A stretch of 6,107 nucleotides of DNA from Pseudomonadota bacterium (GTDB lineage: Bacteria; Pseudomonadota; Alphaproteobacteria; Sphingomonadales; Sphingomonadaceae): NCBI GenBank assembly GCA_023427285.1, contig JAEZBH010000082.1, positions 1-6,107 of the forward strand. Reading direction: 5' to 3'. Shown in pieces: positions 1 through 5,042 of this stretch. Under the pieces are notes generated by a model. That model was given only the letters and a program-made list of their open reading frames with translations, did not search any database and was not told the DNA's origin. A program made the position numbers and the translations under genes. Every line of letters begins with the position of its first letter. The stretch's first letter is position 1.

Positions 1-30
1 CACATCAACCCTTCAAAAAAAACAACACCC

Positions 31-636
31 TCACCCCAGTGTCGCGCTTGCGGCCATGGCCTCGAACTCCGGCAGGGCGGTGTCGAAATAGTGGCTGGCG
101 GTGCCGTCCAGCGCCATCAGGTAGAGCTTGCCCGAGATGATGGCGACAAGGCTGCGGCCCTTGCGCTGCACCTCATCTGCGCCAACGTAGGTGTAATCGA
201 ATTGCAGGCCCTGCTGACCGAGGAACGTGGCGGGCGAAACGCCGGTTGTCTCGAAGATCGAAGCTCCGGCCTTGATGCGGTAATAGCTCTCGATCATCGA
301 GACCAGATCCTGCGGCGACATGGTGGCGCGGAACACCGGCACCTTCTGGTCGTCCTTCTTGCGCTGCTTGGCGATTGCCTCGCCATCCGGCAGGCCGCCA
401 AGGAAACTGATGCCGTCCAGCAGCGGGCCGTTGCGGGTCCAGTTCTCCTCCCATTTCACGTCGTAAACGCCCTTGGGAATCTTGTTCCATGCCATGGTGG
501 GCTTCACCTTGATGGTGCCCTTGGCCGTGCTGATCGGAGCCATATTGGCCGGCGCGGGCGAGACCAGCGTGTAGGTCGGCGCGCAGCCTGCCAGGCCGAT
601 TACGGCTGCCACGGAAATGATACGAAACAGCTTCAT
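31..636 (-). CDS. Predicted outer-membrane or periplasmic lipoprotein of unknown function
   Basis: I do not recognise a named family. The 201-residue product begins with a short basic N-terminus, a hydrophobic stretch and the lipobox LAGC, with Cys18 as the lipidation site. Ala follows at position +2, which gives no Asp-type inner-membrane retention signal. The mature part has a conserved-looking stretch at residues 64-87 (EENWTRNGPLLDG, then FLGGLPDGEAI) and a C-terminal strand-rich segment (residues 163-190, including SGKLYLMALDG and HYFDTALPEFE). That end loosely recalls small periplasmic lipoproteins of DcrB/PsbP-like fold; this is a weak inference. I chose the ATG at 636 over the GTG one codon upstream; a G-rich run (645-650) lies 8 bases before it. 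It is the last gene of a three-gene minus-strand operon, 50 bases after the M48 protease stop, and may act with it in the envelope. Confidence 0.85.
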   Translation of the reverse strand: MKLFRIISVAAVIGLAGCAPTYTLVSPAPANMAPISTAKGTIKVKPTMAWNKIPKGVYDVKWEENWTRNGPLLDGISFLGGLPDGEAIAKQRKKDDQKVPVFRATMSPQDLVSMIESYYRIKAGASIFETTGVSPATFLGQQGLQFDYTYVGADEVQRKGRSLVAIISGKLYLMALDGTASHYFDTALPEFEAMAASATLG

Positions 637-686
637 CACTCTATCCCCCCAAAAAGTCTGATGCCGCTTTCCAGCAGGCCCCCGTC

Positions 687-1937
687 CTATTGCGCCATTG
701 CGAAGCGAACCATCGCGGCGTCCTTCGCCTCCGGGCGCAGATCAAGGTAACGGGCCAGCGCCCTGCGCCCGTCCTCCCCCTGCCCGGCCTTCAACTGGGC
801 GTAGCCGTGGGCGCGCCAAGCCTCTGGCGGCGCATCCTCGAACTCGACGGCGGCGGTGTAGGCCTTGGCGGCCAGCGCCGCATCGCCCGGCGCGTCCCGC
901 AGGCGGTACACCTCCCCCTCGAAATAGTGCAGCGCCCCGGACCAGCCGTCCTGCGCCAGCGAGCGGATCAGGTAAAGGCTGGCCCCCGGATCGTTCAGCT
1001 TCACCTGCTCTTCCAGCAAAGCCGAACGGTAGGGCGCGATTTCCCTCCGCCAGCGCTCCAGCCCGTCGCCATAGCCTTCCGCAGCGACGCGCAAGGTCTC
1101 AGCCGCCGCCTCCAGCGACATCATCCGCTCATCGCTCGGCGGGTGCGTGGACATCGATGAGCGGGCAGGGTCCCGGTAGCGCTTGCCGCGCTCCGCAGCC
1201 GACGCCTTGCGCTCCTCGATCAGTTGCCGCCACACCTGCCCCGCCGCATTCGGCGCGTAGCCCGCGTCGGCCAGCAGCTTAAGGCCGTACATGTCCGCCT
1301 CGCTCTCCTGCCCCCGGCTGAACGAGAAGATGGACAGCACCAGCATGGAGTTGATGGAATTGGCCAGATCGACCCAACTGTACGGATTGCCGCCCGAAGC
1401 CGCCGTTGCACCCGCAACAACGGCAGTGCCCGCCGAGACGAACGCCATGAACCCGGTCTTGGCCTTCCGGTCCCGCCAGCCGCTCACCGAATGGCGGCGC
1501 GCAAAGTGCCCCGCCTCATGGCCCAGCACGGCGGCAAACTGGGCCTCATTGCGCACGCGGGCAAAGAAGCCGCTGTTCAGCAGCATCATGCCGTTGGGAG
1601 CCATCGCCGCGTTGAAGTTGGGTTCATGAAGCAGATAGATGCGCAGATCCCGCGCCTGTTCGCCCAGCAGGCGCTCCACCACCTCCTGCGTGTAGGCCTG
1701 CAACCCCGGCATCTTCATTTGCAGGTTGGAGGATGAGATTTCCTCCTCCAACCGCTCGAACAGATGCCACATGCCCTTCTCGTCCGCGTCCACCGGCTGA
1801 TAGCCCGGCCCGACCAGCGGCGTGAGCGCAGCGGGTGCCGTGCCCGGCACCGCGCGCGCCAAAGTCTGCCCGCCCCAGCACAGCGTACAGCCGCATAGAC
1901 CCGCTGCCAGAAGGCGACGACGTGAGATGCCGCTCAT
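687..1937 (-). CDS. M48 family zinc metalloprotease with Tat signal and TPR-like C-terminus
   Basis: Periplasmic M48 (BepA/Oma1-like) zinc endopeptidase, 416 residues. The N-terminus has a twin-arginine signal (SRRRLLA, residues 5-11), a hydrophobic core and an ARA cleavage motif ending at residue 29, so export in folded form is likely. The active-site HEAGH is at residues 140-144 (His140 and His144 as zinc ligands, Glu141 catalytic). The third ligand is Glu211 in SRGQESEAD, and the family motif STHPPSDER lies at 263-271. Residues about 314-410 are helical and TPR-like, as in BepA, where this part binds the outer-membrane assembly machinery. Known relatives degrade stalled or misfolded envelope proteins; the substrate here is unknown. 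The start lies 9 bases after the upstream lipoprotein stop and the stop 50 bases before the next lipoprotein, so cotranscription is very likely. The signal peptide holds three cysteines (15, 17, 20), which is unusual; a Tat lipoprotein is possible but no standard lipobox fits. Confidence 0.93.
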   Translation of the reverse strand: MSGISRRRLLAAGLCGCTLCWGGQTLARAVPGTAPAALTPLVGPGYQPVDADEKGMWHLFERLEEEISSSNLQMKMPGLQAYTQEVVERLLGEQARDLRIYLLHEPNFNAAMAPNGMMLLNSGFFARVRNEAQFAAVLGHEAGHFARRHSVSGWRDRKAKTGFMAFVSAGTAVVAGATAASGGNPYSWVDLANSINSMLVLSIFSFSRGQESEADMYGLKLLADAGYAPNAAGQVWRQLIEERKASAAERGKRYRDPARSSMSTHPPSDERMMSLEAAAETLRVAAEGYGDGLERWRREIAPYRSALLEEQVKLNDPGASLYLIRSLAQDGWSGALHYFEGEVYRLRDAPGDAALAAKAYTAAVEFEDAPPEAWRAHGYAQLKAGQGEDGRRALARYLDLRPEAKDAAMVRFAMAQ

Positions 1938-1946
1938 GCCGCTCGC

Positions 1947-2708
1947 CTATGCTTTCTTGTCGCCATTCAGCTTTGCGGTGCTGCGTGCGGTCTCGCCCGG
2001 CTTCATCTTGCCCAGCAAGCTGTTCACCATCGCCTCTGCGCCCTCCGGCTTCCGAATATCTCCGGTGGAAGACGACAGCACGTTGAACCACACGACCTGC
2101 CCGGTTTTCAGATCAACAAGCGAGCTAAAGGCCGACTGCTGACCGCCGGAGGGCATGATGCACACCCCGACTATGCAGCCAAGAGAGCTGACAACCTGCA
2201 AAGCCACCCGGCCACTGCTGGAGAAGCTGTCTTTCGCGTTCAGGAACAAGGCATAGTCATACCCGCTCGCCTGACCGAAGGCGACCGCCTGCTGGCCGAG
2301 CGTCCAGTCGAACCGGTCCTTCTTCGTCGGCAGGGTCTGCCCCAGATACTTGTGCAGCGCGATGGATGCGCCAACCGCCTTGTGCAGCCGCTCAAGGTCT
2401 GCAACCAGCGCCGGATCGGCCCCGGCTTCCTCGCGCGTGGCGGCAACTGTCACCATGCCGCCCCGGCCTGCCTGCTGGCGCGCCAGCGCCGCCACAAGAT
2501 TGGCGCGGGCCTGCTCGGTCCAGTCCTCGCGCGGCTCAACCGCACCGCCCGCCGTCAAGAGGCCAACCGATACGTCCGGCCGCATGACCAGCAGGCGATA
2601 TTGCCCCTCGGGCGGCACAAAGCCGACATCGGCCATTTGCTTCGTTGACGTGCAGGCCCCCAGCCCGACCGCCGCAACACCTACCAGGACAAGCTTCGTA
2701 GAATTCAT
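1947..2708 (-). CDS. Predicted lipoprotein, possibly CsgG/TolB-N-like fold, first gene of protease operon
   Basis: A 253-residue lipoprotein of no family I can name. The signal peptide ends in lipobox LGAC with Cys19, followed by Thr-Ser, compatible with sorting to the outer membrane. Residues 36-46 (QYRLLVMRPDV) form a first strand, 63-120 are mainly helical, 148-158 (SGYDYALFLNA) form another strand, and 196-211 (SLVDLKTGQVVWFNVL) give the strand-turn-strand that ends many CsgG/LpoB/GNA1162-type lipoproteins, where a TG-x-VVW pattern is common. From this I infer a TolB-N/CsgG-like fold with modest confidence. The C-terminus is polar and lysine-rich. A run of six G (2714-2719, minus strand) sits 5 bases before the ATG as a poor Shine-Dalgarno. 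It is followed after 9 bases by the M48 protease, so the lipoprotein may be a partner, tether or regulator of it. The likely promoter lies in the AT-rich block 2745-2815. Confidence 0.87.
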   Translation of the reverse strand: MNSTKLVLVGVAAVGLGACTSTKQMADVGFVPPEGQYRLLVMRPDVSVGLLTAGGAVEPREDWTEQARANLVAALARQQAGRGGMVTVAATREEAGADPALVADLERLHKAVGASIALHKYLGQTLPTKKDRFDWTLGQQAVAFGQASGYDYALFLNAKDSFSSSGRVALQVVSSLGCIVGVCIMPSGGQQSAFSSLVDLKTGQVVWFNVLSSSTGDIRKPEGAEAMVNSLLGKMKPGETARSTAKLNGDKKA

Positions 2709-2750
2709 CGTGGCCCCCCGACCCCAATAACGCGCCCCTCGCGATCGATA

Positions 2751-2811
2751 GAAAGTAGCAACACAACTTTTAGGGTGTCTACTTTAATATTAGGCCTTTT
2801 TGATTACTTTC
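2751..2811. promoter_or_regulatory. AT-rich repeat-bearing block, probable promoter/operator of the lipoprotein-protease operon
   Basis: AAAGTA occurs three times: on the plus strand at 2752-2757 and on the minus strand at 2780-2785 and 2805-2810. The first two form a 7-bp inverted repeat (AAAGTAG 2752-2758 with CTACTTT 2779-2785), which extends, after a 2-base bulge, by ACAC/GTGT (2761-2764 with 2775-2778). The first and third give a 7-bp match GAAAGTA/TACTTTC. The palindrome TAATATTA (2785-2792) contains a -10-like TAATAT on both strands, without a good -35. Its position, starting 43 bases upstream of the first lipoprotein ATG, fits a promoter with an operator. The regulator is unknown. Confidence 0.4.
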
Positions 2812-2897
2812 AGTTCTGTCCGGCAGCGGGCCATGCGCTGCCCGCCCTGCGCACCCGCCTCAAAATCCGATTCGCCGCGCTTTTTTTCGCCGGACCA

Positions 2898-2928
2898 TTG
2901 GCGCGCGCGGCCCGGCTCCCTGGATAAT
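2898..2928 (+). promoter_or_regulatory. Candidate sigma-70-like promoter for prs
   Basis: TTGGCG (2898-2903) and GATAAT (2923-2928) resemble -35 and -10 boxes, but the 19-base spacer is longer than ideal. Transcription would start near 2935, giving a leader of about 150 bases before the prs start codon. A second TTGACG at 2973-2978 has GATAAA only 13 bases downstream, which is too close. Weak evidence; no other good pair was found in the region. Confidence 0.28.
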
Positions 2929-3077
2929 TGCGGACAGCCTGCATCCACCGGGATTGCAGTGTGTTCCGCCTGTTGACGCCGTGAAGAAGTGGATAAACGG
3001 CCCGATTTAGCTGTGCCGTGGATTGCCACCACCGCTTCGCGGCGTTAAGAGCGACCCGATTCCCATGTTTTCCCTCC

Positions 3078-3083
3078 AGAGGG
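3078..3083 (+). promoter_or_regulatory. Ribosome-binding site that fixes the prs start
   Basis: AGAGGG lies 5 bases before the ATG at 3089. It supports that codon over the in-frame ATGs at 3023 and 3065, whose extra residues (up to 22) are not part of the conserved PRPP synthase N-terminus. Confidence 0.65.
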
Positions 3084-3088
3084 CTCCC

Positions 3089-4024
3089 ATGAAGCTTGTC
3101 GCAGGTAATTCCAATCCGCCGCTGGCCGAAGCCGTCGCCGCGTATCTCAACATGCCGCTGACCAAGGCGACCATCCGTCGCTTCGGCGATGAGGAAGTGT
3201 TCGTCGAAATCCACGAGAACGTGCGTGGTGAAGACTGCTTCGTCATCCAGTCGACCTCGGCTCCGGCCAACGACAACCTGATGGAGCTGCTGATCACCAT
3301 CGATGCGCTGCGCCGCGCCTCTGCCCGCCGCATCACCGCCGTGATCCCCTACTTCGGTTACGCCCGCCAGGACCGCAAGCCCGGCCCGCGCACCCCGATT
3401 TCGGCCAAGCTGGTGGCGAACCTCATCACCACCGCCGGTGCCAACCGCGTGCTGACCATCGACCTGCACGCCGGTCAGATTCAGGGCTTCTTCGACATTC
3501 CGACCGACAACCTGTTCGGCGCGCCGGTCATGTCTGCCGACATCACCCAGCGTTTCGGCAAGGAAAACCTGACGGTCGTGTCGCCGGACGTGGGCGGCGT
3601 GGTGCGCGCCCGTGCGCTGGCCAAGCGCCTGAACAACGCCCCGCTCGCCATCGTCGACAAGCGCCGCGAGCGTCCGGGCGAGTCGGAAGTCATGAACATC
3701 ATCGGCGACGTGCAGGACCGCTTCTGCATCCTCATCGATGACATCGTCGATTCCGCCGGAACCCTGTGCAACGCTGCCGCTGCCCTCAAAGCCAAGGGCG
3801 CGAAGGAAGTTGTGGCATACGTCAGCCACGGCGTTCTGTCGGGCGGCGCGGTTGCCCGCGTCGGCGCATCGCAGCTCTCCGAGCTGGTCATCACCGACAG
3901 CATTCTGGCAACCGAGGCCGTGCGCGTTTCTGAGCGCATCCGCCGCCTGACCGTTGCCCCGCTGCTGGCCGAGGCCGTGCATCGCATTGCCGAGGAAACC
4001 TCGGTGTCGAGCCTGTTCGACTGA
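3089..4024 (+). CDS. prs: Ribose-phosphate pyrophosphokinase (PRPP synthase)
   Basis: Cytosolic enzyme that transfers pyrophosphate from ATP to ribose 5-phosphate to make PRPP, the precursor of purines, pyrimidines, histidine, tryptophan and NAD. From the ATG at 3089 the product is 311 residues, the usual class I length. Visible motifs are FGDEEV (32-37), the ATP-binding loop [15 protein letters not shown] (93-107), the catalytic-site segment [11 protein letters not shown] (125-135), the flexible loop [10 protein letters not shown] (191-200) and the PRPP/ribose-phosphate motif DDIVDSAGT (217-225). No key residue is missing. The longer frame from 3023 would add a 22-residue leader that family members lack. 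The gene is monocistronic here: divergent from the lipoprotein operon, convergent with the VOC gene, and closed by its own terminator. Codon use is typical of a well-expressed GC-rich gene. Confidence 0.98.
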   Translation: MKLVAGNSNPPLAEAVAAYLNMPLTKATIRRFGDEEVFVEIHENVRGEDCFVIQSTSAPANDNLMELLITIDALRRASARRITAVIPYFGYARQDRKPGPRTPISAKLVANLITTAGANRVLTIDLHAGQIQGFFDIPTDNLFGAPVMSADITQRFGKENLTVVSPDVGGVVRARALAKRLNNAPLAIVDKRRERPGESEVMNIIGDVQDRFCILIDDIVDSAGTLCNAAAALKAKGAKEVVAYVSHGVLSGGAVARVGASQLSELVITDSILATEAVRVSERIRRLTVAPLLAEAVHRIAEETSVSSLFD

Positions 4025-4049
4025 TTCAGGACGTTCGAGCCTGTTCGAC
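4007..4049 (+). repeat. 15-bp direct repeat spanning the prs stop codon
   Basis: TCGAGCCTGTTCGAC occurs at 4007-4021, encoding the last prs residues, and again exactly at 4035-4049, 28 bases later in the untranslated part. The second copy overlaps a 7-bp inverted repeat CTGTTCG/CGAACAG (4041-4047 with 4050-4056) with a 2-base centre. It looks like a small local duplication of the gene end. Confidence 0.7.
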
Positions 4050-4075
4050 CGAACAGCGCTTGATGCTCAAACGAC

Positions 4076-4110
4076 AACGGCACCCGCGCCCCGGCGCAGG
4101 TGCCGTTTTT
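4076..4110 (+). terminator. Rho-independent terminator of prs
   Basis: A 9-bp perfect stem AACGGCACC (4076-4084) / GGTGCCGTT (4099-4107) is extended, after one mismatch, by GCG/CGC (4086-4088 with 4095-4097) around a 6-base loop. The stem runs into five T (4106-4110). It ends 86 bases after the prs stop. On the other strand, where the VOC gene ends at 4139, the stem is followed by only a weak T-rich stretch, so bidirectional use is possible but less likely. Confidence 0.88.
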
Positions 4111-4138
4111 CGTTGCGGCCTCCAGATTAGCCTCTGGA

Positions 4139-4471
4139 TTACAAGGGCTGATACAGCGTTGCGGCCCAGCCGCCGGGCATGGTGACGGCAAAGCGGCGCT
4201 CATGCGGGCCGGTCTCGATGGGCTGCGGTGCAAACCCCGCCTCTGCCAGCCGCACATGCATGCCGCCCAGATCAGCGACCTTTATCATCACGCCTGCGGC
4301 ATCCGAGGCGCGATCCACCCCCGCCAGCGCAAGGCGGCTGCCTGCCACGTCGAACTGCGCCCAGCGGTCGCCATCAACGAACGTCGACGCAACGCCCAGC
4401 AGCGCCGACCATGCGGCAACGCCCGCCGCCATATCGTCCACCGGCAGAACCGTCGCCAGCTTCTCCACCAT
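4139..4471 (-). CDS. Small VOC (glyoxalase/bleomycin-resistance-like) superfamily protein
   Basis: A 110-residue protein starting MVEKLATVLPVDDM. The opening strand, the helix with the WSALLGV segment (21-27), the WAQFDVAGSRLALAG strands (37-51), the VMIKVADLGGMHVRLAEAGF strand-helix unit (61-80) and the ending FAVTMPGGWAATLYQPL (94-110) give the paired beta-alpha-beta-beta-beta pattern of the vicinal oxygen chelate fold. The positions where glyoxalase I and dioxygenases place metal-binding His or Glu hold other residues (start of strand 1 and the C-terminal YQP), so a metal-dependent activity is doubtful; a binding role is possible. The start at 4471 is supported by AGGGGAGG seven bases upstream; the open frame continues upstream to 4630 but antisense-like, overlapping the EthD gene. 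It lies 31 bases after the EthD stop and is probably cotranscribed with it. Confidence 0.82.
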   Translation of the reverse strand: MVEKLATVLPVDDMAAGVAAWSALLGVASTFVDGDRWAQFDVAGSRLALAGVDRASDAAGVMIKVADLGGMHVRLAEAGFAPQPIETGPHERRFAVTMPGGWAATLYQPL

Positions 4472-4478
4472 TTCTCCG

Positions 4479-4486
4479 CCTCCCCT
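4479..4486 (-). promoter_or_regulatory. Ribosome-binding site deciding the VOC gene start
   Basis: On the minus strand AGGGGAGG lies 7 bases before the ATG at 4471, in the short gap after the EthD stop. It favours this start over the in-frame ATG at 4630, which would overlap the EthD coding region by over 120 bases. Confidence 0.65.
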
Positions 4487-4502
4487 CGACACAACCAACG
4501 GC

Positions 4503-4871
4503 TCAGCCAATCCGGCTTGAGGTCTCCTCGACCACGAACATGCGGGTGCCCGCGCGATCGAGGAAATTCTCCTCGTCATCTGCAATGCGCTGCGCCACGG
4601 CCGGGTCAGCCGCCACAACCATGGCGGCATCGTAAGCGGCGCGGTCGCGGAAGCGAATTTCGGTCAGCACATCAAAATCGAAGGGAGCAGCACCCGCGTT
4701 CACATACGCGCCATCGAACACGGTGAAGTTGCGCCGGTATTCCACGATGCCCGGCATCAGCGACAGGATGAGCGGCGCGTGGTTCTCATTGTAGTAGCGA
4801 ATGAACGCCTCGCGCGAGATGTCCGCCCGCTTGCGCAGCATGGCGATGACCTTCAGGCTTCCCTCAGACAT
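4503..4871 (-). CDS. EthD family protein (dimeric alpha/beta-barrel)
   Basis: A 122-residue protein with the EthD domain over nearly its whole length. Recognisable parts are the first strand LKVIAMLRKRADIS (6-19), the signature AFIRYYNENHAPLI (22-35) with the conserved His31, MPGIVEYRRNF (39-49), the FDVLTEIRFRD strand (66-76) and the C-terminal DDEENFLDR (98-106). EthD was named from the Rhodococcus ethyl tert-butyl ether cluster, where it is needed but its reaction is unclear; relatives act as small dimeric barrels in catabolic and polyketide pathways. The start at 4871 follows AGGGAGGGG (4874-4882); an in-frame ATG at 4889 would add six residues, and the frame is open to 5204, overlapping the divergent lyase gene, which is unlikely. 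The gene is divergent from the lyase across about 170 bases and is followed by the VOC gene. Confidence 0.88.
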   Translation of the reverse strand: MSEGSLKVIAMLRKRADISREAFIRYYNENHAPLILSLMPGIVEYRRNFTVFDGAYVNAGAAPFDFDVLTEIRFRDRAAYDAAMVVAADPAVAQRIADDEENFLDRAGTRMFVVEETSSRIG

Positions 4872-4873
4872 AA

Positions 4874-4882
4874 CCCCTCCCT
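4874..4882 (-). promoter_or_regulatory. Ribosome-binding site deciding the EthD gene start
   Basis: The minus strand reads AGGGAGGGG followed by TT and the ATG at 4871; the GGGAGG core is 4 bases from the start. It makes the ATG at 4889, which precedes this purine run, a less likely start. Confidence 0.6.
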
Positions 4883-4965
4883 CTCTCATGACAGCATCGC
4901 CAGCGTGATAGCCGCCCGCTTCGCGATGCCGGGTCGCATTTTCTGTTCTGCGGCTTTCCCCGCCC

Positions 4966-4974
4966 GTTATAACA
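4966..4974 (-). promoter_or_regulatory. Candidate extended -10 promoter for the EthD-VOC unit
   Basis: The minus strand reads TGTTATAAC, that is TG, one base, then TATAAC: an extended -10 with five of six bases matching TATAAT. I see no good -35. Transcription would begin near 4959, about 88 bases before the EthD start. The core is the palindrome GTTATAAC (4966-4973), so a -10-like box also exists on the plus strand, toward the lyase gene, or the site may bind a dimeric regulator. Confidence 0.33.
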
Positions 4975-5042
4975 GGCACAAACGGGAAGGGCGGACCTGC
5001 AAAAGAGCTAGGTTCGGGCATAAAAAGGCTGGTTTCGGGAAT

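Larger units (their letters stand above)
2709..3088. other. Divergent intergenic region between the lipoprotein operon and prs
   Basis: About 380 bases with no convincing gene. The left part (2745-2815) is strongly AT-rich for this window and carries inverted and direct repeats of AAAGTA. The middle (2821-2910) is GC-rich, with a 6-bp stem GCGGGC/GCCCGC (2826-2831 with 2840-2845) and a run of seven T near 2880-2887 that no strong stem directly precedes. The right part would be the prs leader. It has two short hairpins (GTGG/CCAC at 3018-3029 and CCGC/GCGG at 3032-3042). Two GANTC sites (2869-2873 and 3058-3062) match the recognition sequence of the alphaproteobacterial CcrM methylase; two are not more than chance would give. 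I see no known riboswitch, such as a PRPP-type one. Confidence 0.6.

Noticed and set aside
1..30. Eight A at 15-22 (T-run on the minus strand) as a terminator after the second lipoprotein
   Set aside because: Only a 4-bp ACAC/GTGT stem precedes the run, and the window ends before more can be seen.
91..750. 219-codon plus-strand open frame opposite the second lipoprotein
   Set aside because: The minus-strand product has a signal peptide and lipobox; the plus-strand translation has neither motifs nor a start signal.
2973..2997. TTGACG ... GATAAA as the prs promoter
   Set aside because: The boxes are 13 bases apart, too close for a sigma-70 promoter.
2790..3032. 80-codon minus-strand open frame in the intergenic region, ending RTELKVIKKA
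   Set aside because: It has no clear ribosome-binding site, mixed third-base use and no recognisable similarity. Its last third looks slightly more gene-like, so it is not fully excluded.
3023..3088. N-terminal extension of prs from the ATG at 3023
   Set aside because: The extra 22 residues are absent from the conserved family N-terminus, and a good ribosome-binding site lies just before 3089.
2810..3982. 390-codon open frame antisense to prs
   Set aside because: It lies opposite a certain prs gene in a GC-rich genome, where such frames arise from codon bias. The translation is low in complexity and matches no family.
4997..5024. CTGCAA ... CATAAA as the lyase promoter
   Set aside because: Only three of six -35 and four of six -10 bases match the consensus; too weak to list.
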